29,781 nt of DNA. Origin: RGIG2161 sp964525525 (lineage in GTDB: Bacteria; Bacillota; Clostridia; Oscillospirales; CAG-272). Of this stretch, positions 15,512-23,493 are shown piece by piece. The notes under the pieces are model-generated. The model was not told the origin of the DNA. It saw nothing but the letters and a program-made list of their open reading frames with translations, and did not search any database. The stretch spans positions 1-29,781 of the forward strand of contig CAZGHD010000013.1 of assembly GCA_964525525.1 (NCBI GenBank). The letters are read 5' to 3'. The position numbers were made by a program, and so were the translations under genes. How positions within the stretch are numbered: the first letter of the stretch is position 1; each line of letters starts with the position of its first letter.

Positions 15512-17197
15512 ATGGACGCTTTTTCAAAATATATAGGACAAACGTTTGACAATCGTTACAAGATAGTAAAGATAATCGGTATCGGCGGAATGGCAGTGGT
15601 ATTTGAGGCGGCTGACCTCGTTCAGAAGAGAAAGGTTGCCGTAAAGGTTCTGCGTGACGAATTTGCCAAGGACGTTCAGTCTGTAAAAAGATTTATTAAT
15701 GAATCCAAAGCGGTTGCTATGCTCTCGCACCCGAATATCGTGAAAATATACGACGTTTCGGTAAAGGAAGAGCTTAAATATATCGTTATGGAGCATATAA
15801 ACGGCATCACCCTGAAAAATTATATGGATCAGAAGGGTGTGCTGTCCATGCGCGAGACTATCGCTTTTTCAGAGCAGATACTCCGCGCGCTTGAACACGC
15901 TCATTCAAAGGGGATTATCCACCGCGATATAAAACCGCAGAATATAATGCTTCTCGAAAACGGGGTTATCAAGGTTACCGACTTCGGTATCGCGAAACTG
16001 CCGAACGCCGAGACGGTCACTATGACCGACAAGGCGATAGGAACCGTTTACTACATCAGCCCCGAGCAGGCAAGCGGTAAGGTCATCGACCCGAGAAGCG
16101 ACCTTTATTCTCTCGGCGTACTTATGTACGAAATGCTGACCGACAAGCTTCCGTTTATGGCGGACAGCCCCGTATCGGTCGCGCTCAAGCAGATAAACGA
16201 AAAGGCTGAGCCGATGAGGGATATAAACCCTGTTATTCCGCGCGGTCTTGAGCAGTTCGTTGAGTTTACTATGGAAAAAGATCCCGAGCTGCGCTTCCAG
16301 AGCGCGGGGGAGATGCTTAAATTCTTACTCAAGATAAAGTCGAATCCCAATATAGTTTTCAAGGGCAATCCCAACAGAAAAAAAGAAGCAACCGTGAGAA
16401 AGAGCAGTTCTATGTTCCCGATAATTATGGGCGTAGCTTCTGCGTTCCTTATCGTGCTTATCACTACCGGCGCGGTACTTATCTCGAAGTTCCTGCAGAC
16501 TGAACAGCAAAGCGATGCGGCTCACGAGATAGAGGTAGTATCTGTTGTGGGACAGCTTTATACCGAGGATATGAAGGCTATGCTCGAAGGCGAAAACTAT
16601 AATATAATAGAGAAATACGAGTATAACGAGGACGCTCCTCAAAATCAGATAATATTCCAGAATCCCGCACCCGGAGAGAAGAGAAAGCTTCCTAATTCAA
16701 ACTCGAAATGCGACCTCACAATAACTATCAGTAACGGTATCAGAACGTTCACCATGCAGGACTATACCATACAGGACTACCGCGAGGTGCAGAACAAGTT
16801 AAAGAGTCTCGGCGTTGCGGTGAAGATCGAAAAGGTATATCACGATACCGTGCTGGTTGACTACGTAATAAGTACAGAGCCTCCGGCAGGAACGGTCATC
16901 AAGAGTACAGTTGACACCGTCGTTACCGTTTACGTAAGCCAGGGACAGCAGATAGAGTACGTTATGGTGCCCAACTTTATCAGCAAGAAAGAGTCTGAGG
17001 CGATGAAAGAGCTGATAGAAAGCCAGTTGACACTTGGCAAAGTCACTTACAGACAGTCTCAAAAGGCGGCAGGAACCATACTTGAACAGAGTCTTACTCC
17101 CTCTTCAAACGTGGTCAAGGGAATAACGTCTATCGACTTTGTTGTCAGCGGAGGTCCGGACTACAAAGAGCCTGCCGATACAACAAAAGAACAATAA
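15512..17197 (+). CDS. prkC: Membrane Ser/Thr protein kinase with PASTA repeats
   Basis: A 561-residue Hanks-type kinase that senses cell-wall fragments. The kinase domain (about 16-280) has the Gly-rich loop GIGGMAVV, ATP-binding Lys45 in VAVKVL, HRDIKPQN (catalytic Asp139), DFG (Asp157) and SPEQAS. A positively charged linker precedes one membrane segment at about 303-325, with no N-terminal signal, so the kinase faces the cytoplasm. The extracellular part has about three PASTA-like repeats (roughly 340-410, 411-480 and 483-551), including STEPPAGTVIKSTVDTV. PASTA domains bind muropeptides. It is a partner of prpC and is followed 23 bp later by rsgA, a known PrkC substrate in Bacillus. Confidence 0.95.
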   Translation: MDAFSKYIGQTFDNRYKIVKIIGIGGMAVVFEAADLVQKRKVAVKVLRDEFAKDVQSVKRFINESKAVAMLSHPNIVKIYDVSVKEELKYIVMEHINGITLKNYMDQKGVLSMRETIAFSEQILRALEHAHSKGIIHRDIKPQNIMLLENGVIKVTDFGIAKLPNAETVTMTDKAIGTVYYISPEQASGKVIDPRSDLYSLGVLMYEMLTDKLPFMADSPVSVALKQINEKAEPMRDINPVIPRGLEQFVEFTMEKDPELRFQSAGEMLKFLLKIKSNPNIVFKGNPNRKKEATVRKSSSMFPIIMGVASAFLIVLITTGAVLISKFLQTEQQSDAAHEIEVVSVVGQLYTEDMKAMLEGENYNIIEKYEYNEDAPQNQIIFQNPAPGEKRKLPNSNSKCDLTITISNGIRTFTMQDYTIQDYREVQNKLKSLGVAVKIEKVYHDTVLVDYVISTEPPAGTVIKSTVDTVVTVYVSQGQQIEYVMVPNFISKKESEAMKELIESQLTLGKVTYRQSQKAAGTILEQSLTPSSNVVKGITSIDFVVSGGPDYKEPADTTKEQ

Positions 17198-17220
17198 TCC
17201 AAAAAGAGAGCTGACGTTAG

Positions 17221-18165
17221 ATGCGTAATTCTAAAGGAATAATAATAAAAGGTCTTGGAGGGCTTTACACCGTGCTCGACCGTGCGGGGGACGTATTAGT
17301 CCCCTGCCGCGCGCGCGGCGTATTTCGTCATAACAACATTTCTCCGCAGGTCGGCGACTACGTGGAGATTGAGTACGACGATTCAAAGGACGAACCCTCA
17401 GACGGCGTGATAAACGATATTCTTGACAGAAAAAACGTGCTTATCCGTCCGCCTGTGGCGAATCTTGACACGCTTTTCATAGTGCTCTCCGCGGCAAAAC
17501 CGACGACGATTACCGAAACTGCTGACAAGCTGATCGCGGTCGCGGAGCAGTATCGCGCCGAGCCGATAATCATTATCAGTAAAAGCGAGCTCGATATGGA
17601 TGAGGCGGCGAGACTGAACGAAATATACACCCTTGCCGGATTCCGCGTTTTCGTTACCGACAGTCTGTCCTCAAAAGGCACGGACGCGGTAAAGAAGTAT
17701 ATAATCAGCGAGGCGGGAGAGGGAATCTCCGCTTTTGCGGGAGCCTCTGGCGCGGGCAAGTCCACTTTGATAAACGCGCTGTTTCCGTCCCTTTCTCTCG
17801 CGACCGGAAACATCAGCCAAAAGACGGGGCGCGGACGCCACACTACCCGCGCGGTAGAGCTTTATCCGCTCAAAGACCTCGGGTATCCGTCCTGCACGGG
17901 ATTTTTGGCGGACACTCCGGGCTTCAGTGCGCTTGATTTTCTGCGTTTCGATTTCTTTGAGCTGGATGATCTGTGCTCAAATTTCAGAGAATTCGCGCCC
18001 TATCTTGGCGAGTGCAAATATAAAAAATGCACGCATCTTTGCGAGGACGGATGTTCTATCGTGGAGGCTGTGCAGGACGGGAAAATATCGGTGAGCCGTC
18101 ACGACAGTTACAGGGCGATATACGCAGAGCTGAAAAAGAGAAAGCCATGGGAGAAAAAGAATTGA
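17221..18165 (+). CDS. rsgA: Ribosome small-subunit GTPase RsgA (YloQ/CpgA)
   Basis: A circularly permuted GTPase that helps mature the 30S subunit. The 314-residue protein has an N-terminal OB fold (about 5-75), G1 motif GASGAGKST (174-182), G2 around GRGRHTTR, G3 DTPGFS and a zinc site Cys265, Cys270, His272, Cys278, with spacing matching the B. subtilis protein. The guanine-specificity motif, normally NKxD, reads SKSE (120-123), an unusual double change. Its TGA overlaps the thiN coding region. rpe, which lies between rsgA and thiN in Bacillus, is missing. Confidence 0.93.
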   Translation: MRNSKGIIIKGLGGLYTVLDRAGDVLVPCRARGVFRHNNISPQVGDYVEIEYDDSKDEPSDGVINDILDRKNVLIRPPVANLDTLFIVLSAAKPTTITETADKLIAVAEQYRAEPIIIISKSELDMDEAARLNEIYTLAGFRVFVTDSLSSKGTDAVKKYIISEAGEGISAFAGASGAGKSTLINALFPSLSLATGNISQKTGRGRHTTRAVELYPLKDLGYPSCTGFLADTPGFSALDFLRFDFFELDDLCSNFREFAPYLGECKYKKCTHLCEDGCSIVEAVQDGKISVSRHDSYRAIYAELKKRKPWEKKN

Positions 18166-18785
18166 ATACCGTATACATATATACAGGCGGCGGGGCTGAC
18201 GCAGCCCGCCTGCCGCAGATACCGGATTCAGCGTTTGTTATCGCCGCTGACAGCGGATACAGGCTCGCGCTTGAATGCGGGGTAGTTCCCGCGATTTTAC
18301 TCGGCGATATGGATTCGCTCGGGGAGTGCGATATTGAACGGTCAGTTTCGGTCATCCGCGTTAAGGCGGAGAAAAACGAAACGGATACAATGCTCGCAAT
18401 AGATTACGCGCTTGATCGCGGAGCAAAAGAGCTGTTTATATTCGGCGGACTTGGCGGCAGAATAGATCACGGAATATCAAATCTGTTTATGCTTGAGTAT
18501 ATCGCAAACCGAGGAGCTGTCGGTATCCTGTCCGACGGGCAGAACAGGGTGAGATACTTAAAAGACGGAAAGCTCTCCCTTGAGTGCGGTGACTTTAAAT
18601 ATTTTTCTCTGCTTTGCGTTGACAAGTCAGCTGAGGGTGTCAGCATCTCAAACTGCAAATATCCATTGTGCGACGCAGTGCTCGAGCGGGAAAGGCAGTA
18701 CGCGGTGAGCAACGAGTTTATAGATACCCCCGCAGAGATTGAAGTAAAGCGCGGTGCGCTTTTCGTAGTTGAAAGCAATAACTGA
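18147..18785 (+). CDS. thiN: Thiamine pyrophosphokinase
   Basis: Makes thiamine diphosphate from thiamine and ATP in the cytoplasm. About 212 residues with the family motifs AADSGYRLALECGVVP, LLGDMDSL, NETDTMLAIDYAL and FGGLGGRIDHGISNL. Two starts are plausible: the ATG at 18147, or a TTG at 18162 that overlaps the rsgA stop (TTGA) and has GGGAG eight bases upstream, giving MNTVYIYTGGGAD, which looks more like other family members. Readings further upstream would lie deep inside rsgA. It is coupled to rsgA and followed 60 bp later by spoVM. Confidence 0.92.
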   Translation: MGEKELNTVYIYTGGGADAARLPQIPDSAFVIAADSGYRLALECGVVPAILLGDMDSLGECDIERSVSVIRVKAEKNETDTMLAIDYALDRGAKELFIFGGLGGRIDHGISNLFMLEYIANRGAVGILSDGQNRVRYLKDGKLSLECGDFKYFSLLCVDKSAEGVSISNCKYPLCDAVLERERQYAVSNEFIDTPAEIEVKRGALFVVESNN

Positions 18786-18803
18786 ACAAAAATATCTCCT
18801 GTG

Positions 18804-18831
18804 CATATAATTATTAACAGAAAAACTGTTA
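18804..18831 (+). promoter_or_regulatory. Possible promoter and small hairpin ahead of spoVM
   Basis: CATATAAT (18804-18811) could be a -10 element; it contains TATAAT and also resembles the sporulation sigma-E -10 (CATAxxxT). No convincing -35 is seen. TAACAG (18815-18820) and CTGTTA (18826-18831) form a 6-bp hairpin just before the GGGGGA SD. In B. subtilis spoVM is sigma-E dependent, so a private promoter is reasonable but unproven. Confidence 0.3.
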
Positions 18832-18845
18832 CGGGGGATTTCGCA

Positions 18846-18923
18846 ATGAAAGTAGTTATAGTAAAATCGCCGAGGTTTTTTATTCCGTTTCTGCGGAAAA
18901 TTTTCGGCATAGGAAAAAGTTAA
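18846..18923 (+). CDS. spoVM: SpoVM-like 25-residue spore coat anchor peptide
   Basis: The peptide starts MKVVIVKSPRFF and ends KIFGIGKS, 25 residues. B. subtilis SpoVM (26 residues, MKFYTIKLPKF...) is an amphipathic helix that recognises the curved forespore membrane and anchors SpoIVA. Shared here are the MK start, Lys7, Pro9 followed by a basic residue, and a basic, hydrophobic second half. The SD GGGGGA (18833-18838) is seven bases upstream, and a strong terminator begins at the stop. Position is strong support: in B. subtilis spoVM follows thiN directly. It implies the lineage forms, or once formed, endospores. Confidence 0.85.
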   Translation: MKVVIVKSPRFFIPFLRKIFGIGKS

Positions 18924-18968
18924 AATAAGGCGTTCCGCATCGTGACTTTGATACGGAACGCCTTATTT
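18923..18968 (+). terminator. Strong terminator after spoVM
   Basis: AAATAAGGCGTTCCG (18923-18937) pairs perfectly over 15 bp with CGGAACGCCTTATTT (18954-18968), and three more pairs are possible after one mismatch. It closes the core gene block before the GH127 promoter. Confidence 0.85.
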
Positions 18969-18973
18969 GCGTA

Positions 18974-19002
18974 TTGAAAAAAATTATGCTTAGTGATATA
19001 AT
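18974..19002 (+). promoter_or_regulatory. Sigma-A promoter of the GH127 gene
   Basis: TTGAAA (18974-18979), 17 bp, TATAAT (18997-19002). The predicted start is near 19009, about 25 nt before the ATG. Confidence 0.75.
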
Positions 19003-19033
19003 TAAAAAAACGACGTTTAAAGGGTAATAAAAA

Positions 19034-20732
19034 ATGAAAAAGATAACTTTATCCTCATGGACGGGAAAGCTGATAGATAATATTACAAAACGGTTTCTTA
19101 TTGGTATAAGGGAGACTAACCCCAATATACTGACCATGTTCCGCGACCGCGACGTTCTTCCGTACAGACAGCTGTCTGCTTGGTCGGGAGAGTTTGCGGG
19201 AAAATATCTGACGGGGTGCGCTTACGTTTACAGGCTTAATCGCGACAAAGAGCTGTACGATTACGTCCTCGGGTTTATTGATGAGCTTATCTCGTATCAG
19301 GATACCGACGGCTACCTCGGGTGTTTTCAGCGCGAGTGCCGACTCACGGGTATGCGTTATTCGCCGGACGAGGACAAGCCGAACACGTGGGACGCATGGA
19401 ACCACTATCACATAATGTACGGGCTTCTGCTTTGGTACGATATTGTGGGAGACGAGCGTTATTTTTCAACGGTGGAACGCATTGCCGATATGTTCATCGA
19501 AAAATTCTACGGCGGAAATCCGAAGATCACTTCGATCGGATCGATTGAGACCAACCTCAGCGTTTATCACGTTTTCTCTATCCTTTACAGAAGAACGGGA
19601 GATAAGAAATATCTCGATTTTGCAAAAGAGGTCGAGCTTGATATAGCGNNNNNNNNNNATAGCGTCTGACAAGGGCGGAGATTATATGAATTTCGCGCTT
19701 GGCGGCGGAGAGTTTTATCAGTGCCGCGCACCGAGATGGGAAAGCGTGCACACCGTGATGGGTTATCTTGAGACCTATCGAATTACGGGGGATAAACGGT
19801 ATCTTGATGCCGTTACAAAAATATATCAAAGTATACTCAAAACGGATATTCATAACACCGGAGCGTTTTCAACCAATGAGAGAGCACTCGGAAATCCGTA
19901 TAAAATCGGCAATATAGAAACCTGCTGTGTTATCGCTTTTTGTGCGCTTGCGATAGAGTTTTACAGTATTACGAAGGACATCGGGATAATCGAGTTTCTT
20001 GAACGCTCGCACTACAATGCCGTCCTCGGATATAATTCTCCGTCCGGCGCGTGGTCTACTTATAATACCCCGATGGACGGGGAGAAGATGGCAAACTATC
20101 ACAGTATCGTTTTTCAGTCAAGGCCGGGCGCGCCTAATCTTAACTGCTGTTCGGTAAACGCGGCGCGCGGTGTTGCCGCGATAGGCGATTGGATAATTTC
20201 GGACGGCGGAGACGGCACGGTTTACGTAAATTCGTTTGAGAAGCTTTCAGCGGAGCTTGACGGCGCGGGCATCAATATCTGCGGTAACTATCCCGCAGAC
20301 GGAAATATAAAGATCACGCTTGACGGTGACTTTACCGCGGCTGTCCGCATCCCCGCGTGGTCAAAAAACACCCGCGCCGCTGTAAACGGTAAATCCGTTG
20401 ACGCACGCGCGGGAGAATATCTTGCCGTTACTGTAAAAGGGAATACTGTGGTTGAGCTTTCGCTCGACCTTACTCCGTATACCGAGTTTGGCGGAGAGGA
20501 CTATGAGGGCAAGATCAGCGTCTACTCAGGCCCCGTTCTTTACGGTCTTGAAAATACCGAAAATCCGTTCGTGCAGTTTGATGCAAGCGACCTTGTTGAC
20601 AGAATCGCGCTTGAATCCGCGCACCCCGAGGCAAGAGCAGACGGAAGTATCATTCTGAACGTAAACGGAGTCACTCTCAAGGATTTCTACCACCTCGGCA
20701 TTGACGGCGGTAAATATCGTACTTGGCTGTAA
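19034..20732 (+). CDS. GH127-family glycosidase (beta-L-arabinofuranosidase-like), split by an assembly gap
   Basis: The frame from 19034 runs into ten Ns and a later stop at 19672; a second frame with the rest of the protein is open from before 19686 to 20732. ATAGCG occurs on both sides of the Ns. Deleting the Ns and one copy (16 bases) joins the halves in frame (VELDIA then SDKGGDYMNF), giving one protein of about 560 residues. The GH127/DUF1680 zinc-thiolate site is present: IETCC (Glu78 and Cys80 counted from the Met at 19686) and NLNCCSVN (Cys154 and Cys155). The N-terminal part is the alpha/alpha-barrel (QDTDGYLG, DAWNHYHIMYGLL), then a beta-sandwich domain. There is no signal peptide, so it should act on imported arabinosides. 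No transporter is adjacent. Confidence 0.88.
19649..19658. other. Scaffold gap (10 N) inside the GH127 gene
   Basis: Ten Ns are flanked by the same six bases, ATAGCG (19643-19648 and 19659-19664). This is what remains when two contig ends that really overlap by six bases are joined by a fixed-length gap. No sequence appears to be missing. Confidence 0.9.
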
Positions 20733-20758
20733 TTTGTATATCGCCTACGAAAACCATA

Positions 20759-20787
20759 AAAAACAGCACCCGGCGGGTGCTGTTTTT
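20759..20787. terminator. Bidirectional terminator between convergent genes
   Basis: AAAAACAGCACCC (20759-20771) and GGGTGCTGTTTTT (20775-20787) pair over 13 bp around GGC, with a T-run on either strand. It serves both the GH127 gene (plus) and the envelope operon ending at 20802 (minus). Confidence 0.9.
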
Positions 20788-20801
20788 ATGTATACTATAT
20801 T

Positions 20802-22220
20802 TTAGTTGTTGATAAGCTCGTCAAAATCCCACTCGGAGAGAACGTAGATGAGATAATCCGGTTCTGCCTTCTTGATTTCAGCGAAGTTGTAGGTGTAGGT
20901 GAAGGTGGTGTGCATGGTGCAAGTGTCACTCTTGTCTATGAGAAGGTCGTACCAGTGAATACCGAACGAGCTGCGGTATACGTAAAGGTCAGGGAGGTTT
21001 TCGCGCTCGGTCTTGTACGTGCCGCCGTCAATAGCCTCTTCGGTGTAGCCGAGGAACGCGATGGACTTGTAGTCAAGGTCAGACCAGTCGTACTGCTTGA
21101 TCTTGTTTACAGCGGGAACAGATTCAAAGTTTCTCTCACGGAAGAAGGTGTACTCAAATACGTCGCCGCCCCAGCAGATGTCAAAGTAGTAGGGCATATC
21201 GAAACGGGAATAGTAATCCCAGTTCCAGGTGAACTCGTCAAACTTTCTCGGGGTTGCCTCGGTGTATCTGTCGGAGATGTAGTCAAACAGATCAACGTAC
21301 GCAAGATATGCGCCGTAGTCGGTCCAGTGGCTGTCGTAGTTATAGAATATCGGGAGAGAATCGTTCTTGTGCTCGATGAGAGTTTCTCTCATGTCGATAA
21401 CGGTAACGCCTGCCTCGGTAAGAAGGTTAGCGACCTGATCGAAGTAGCTTTCGCCCTCACCGGGAGTAGCGAGTTCTTCGGGAACAAGCTCGGGATATAC
21501 GGTCATAGAGGAGGGAACGAGAACGGTGATTATCTCACAGCCGTCGCCTACTTCCTTGAGCTCTTCAACGCGTTTCTTGTAGCGCTCGGTTACCTTTTCG
21601 ATAGTGGATTCGTCAAGAAGGTTGGTGTGCTCAAAATGAGGGATCATCTTCTTGAAGAAGCCCTGGTTCTCAAGACCGATAACTACGCCAAAGTTCATTT
21701 CGTCGTAGTCTTTGTTGGGCTTGAGCATAATGCCTTCCCAGTTCAGGGTCTCGCCTATCTGCTCGCCGTTGTAGGACTGAGATACCTCGAGAGTGGTCTT
21801 GAAGTTAGGATTGTATATACGCATAGCGAAGGCACCGCCTTCAGACTGTACAGAGAACTCACCGTGCTCGGATTTGATAGTAACGAGCGCGCCGACAGCA
21901 CACTGACCGTATGCTACTGCGTATTTATTGTCCGACATAGAAACGCCGAATATCTTAAGCTCGCGTTCTTCAGCTGCGGGATCGTATACTTCGGGCTGCT
22001 TTTTGTTCGGGTCTGCGTAAAGAGACTTGTCGTCAAGCGGGATCTCGTCTACCGGCTGTTTTCCGGTAGCGGGGGGATCGGTTTCGGGAGCCTTGGTGGT
22101 GTCGTCAGCGACGGTGGTTTCGTTGTCTTTTGACGGGTCGTCTGTGGAGTTGCAAGCAGCAAAGGTGCCGAACACGAACAGAAGCGCCATCATAAGAGCA
22201 ATAAGACGGAGTTTTTTCAT
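20802..22220 (-). CDS. DHHW/AlgX-like lipoprotein (DSHW variant)
   Basis: A 472-residue lipoprotein: MKKLRLIAL signal, lipobox FAAC with Cys23, then a Thr/Asp/Pro-rich linker to about residue 65. The rest resembles the SGNH-like fold of DHHW, AlgJ and AlgX proteins. The motif reads YNYDSHWTDYGAYLAY (Asp296, His298, Trp299), so the first His of DHHW is Ser but the DxH pair remains. A later YRSSFGIHWYDLL could hold the nucleophile Ser. A 40-residue segment (about 85-165) before the core looks beta-rich. It is likely to transfer acyl groups outside the membrane, working with the MBOAT protein. The ATG has AAGGAAGGA upstream. It is last in the minus-strand operon, 44 bp after the other DHHW gene. 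Confidence 0.75.
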   Translation of the reverse strand: MKKLRLIALMMALLFVFGTFAACNSTDDPSKDNETTVADDTTKAPETDPPATGKQPVDEIPLDDKSLYADPNKKQPEVYDPAAEERELKIFGVSMSDNKYAVAYGQCAVGALVTIKSEHGEFSVQSEGGAFAMRIYNPNFKTTLEVSQSYNGEQIGETLNWEGIMLKPNKDYDEMNFGVVIGLENQGFFKKMIPHFEHTNLLDESTIEKVTERYKKRVEELKEVGDGCEIITVLVPSSMTVYPELVPEELATPGEGESYFDQVANLLTEAGVTVIDMRETLIEHKNDSLPIFYNYDSHWTDYGAYLAYVDLFDYISDRYTEATPRKFDEFTWNWDYYSRFDMPYYFDICWGGDVFEYTFFRERNFESVPAVNKIKQYDWSDLDYKSIAFLGYTEEAIDGGTYKTERENLPDLYVYRSSFGIHWYDLLIDKSDTCTMHTTFTYTYNFAEIKKAEPDYLIYVLSEWDFDELINN

Positions 22221-22264
22221 TTCTGGTTCCTTCCTTTATTTTTATTATATTTTTATTATAAATT

Positions 22265-23482
22265 TTATTTTATTGATGCGAGGTTTGCGTTTTCAACTAC
22301 GTTACCTACGTTGTAGATTATCACGATGCGGTCGCAGTCGTATTCTTCAGCGTATTCGGTTATTTTTGACATATTGTTCGCGAGATTTACTATAACGAGG
22401 TCAAAGTGCTGTGCCAGAAACGGCACCATCGTGTTTGCAAAAGAGTCTTTTACAACAAGCAGACGCTCTCGCGGCTCGTCCGTGTTTTTGGTCACGGTCT
22501 GCTCGTTGTGAGTACCGTCAAGAAATGCGGCATATTTATCCTTCTTTGAAAGATATTCGCGGTTGAGCCAGCCGTCAAACGAGTGGTATTCCTCTTTTGC
22601 GGTGGTCGGCTTGCCGTCCTCGCCTTTTATCTGCTTGGTAGAGTAGCAGGCGGTGGTGAATTCCGATTCGTTACCGAGGCTCCACAGTTCAAGCGTGTCG
22701 GGAGCGACGAATTTGTATCCTGCCTTTGACCAGGTGGTGCCGTAGAAATCGGATACCGTTTCTACCGTGAAGCTGTCCTCCGGTATAACGTCATCTTCCA
22801 TACCCCAAGATTTGAGAAGCTCGGTGTACGCGATATACGCACCGTAAGTGGTCCAGTGGTGGTCGGTGCGGTTATAAACGTATTCGCCCGCGTCGTATCT
22901 TTCGCGCATTACCGAGAGAAGATCAATATAATTTGCCTTTTCGGATATACCGTTTTTGATCTGCGCGTTAAGTGCGTCGCTTATCTCGGACGGATAGCTG
23001 AACGCGGATGCGGCTACGTCGATAGTTCTCGGCGGCAGGATGGTTGCTACCGGGCGGGATTCACTTTCCGCCCATGCGTTTACCGCGCTGATAGCCGCGT
23101 CAACGTTTTCGGGGTAATAATAATCCGTGTCGGGAGTGCGCTCAAGACGGCTTTTGTACGCGGTAAACAGTCTAACGCCGAGCTGACCGTTATTTCCGAG
23201 CAGTACGCCGTTGTTTTCTCCTTTGCCGAACAGCATCTCGCTCACGCTTTTAATGCCCACGAGGCTGTCTCTGAAAGGGAACTGATCGGCAAAATATTCG
23301 TTTATCTTTTCGGAGAAGGTGCCGTCAGCCAGCCTCTCGAAAGAAAACTTCGGGAAAGTGGTCAGACTGCGGTTTTCTTCTTCAGAGAAGTCCGAGTCGG
23401 GAACTATCAGAAACGCGGCGGTAAAGCCGAGTATCATTACGACGAACAGAACGGAGGTTATAATATTTATCGTTTTTTTCAT
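22265..23482 (-). CDS. DHHW family membrane-anchored protein (AlgJ/AlgX-like)
   Basis: A 405-residue protein with one N-terminal membrane segment (about 5-27) and an extracellular SGNH-like domain. It opens after the membrane with the typical DFSEEENRSLTTFPKFS and INEYFADQFPFRD, has YNRTDHHWTTYGAYIAY (Asp207, His208, His209, Trp210), and a late LLVVKDSFANTM with the likely nucleophile Ser. Related proteins move acetyl groups from an MBOAT partner to polysaccharides. The start is set at 23482 because GGAGG is five bases upstream; an ATG four codons earlier would contain that SD. The earlier ATG overlaps the MBOAT stop (TGATG), so the genes are coupled. Confidence 0.85.
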   Translation of the reverse strand: MKKTINIITSVLFVVMILGFTAAFLIVPDSDFSEEENRSLTTFPKFSFERLADGTFSEKINEYFADQFPFRDSLVGIKSVSEMLFGKGENNGVLLGNNGQLGVRLFTAYKSRLERTPDTDYYYPENVDAAISAVNAWAESESRPVATILPPRTIDVAASAFSYPSEISDALNAQIKNGISEKANYIDLLSVMRERYDAGEYVYNRTDHHWTTYGAYIAYTELLKSWGMEDDVIPEDSFTVETVSDFYGTTWSKAGYKFVAPDTLELWSLGNESEFTTACYSTKQIKGEDGKPTTAKEEYHSFDGWLNREYLSKKDKYAAFLDGTHNEQTVTKNTDEPRERLLVVKDSFANTMVPFLAQHFDLVIVNLANNMSKITEYAEEYDCDRIVIIYNVGNVVENANLASIK

Positions 23483-23493
23483 ATTTACCTCCA

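Noticed and set aside
18027..18146. An upstream extension of thiN
   Set aside because: It lies within the zinc-site coding region of rsgA; family alignment from memory places the thiN start at 18147 or 18162.
20910..22133. A 407-codon open frame on the plus strand
   Set aside because: It is antisense to the DHHW-like lipoprotein, which has a signal peptide, lipobox and motifs. The antisense product has no domain and no SD.
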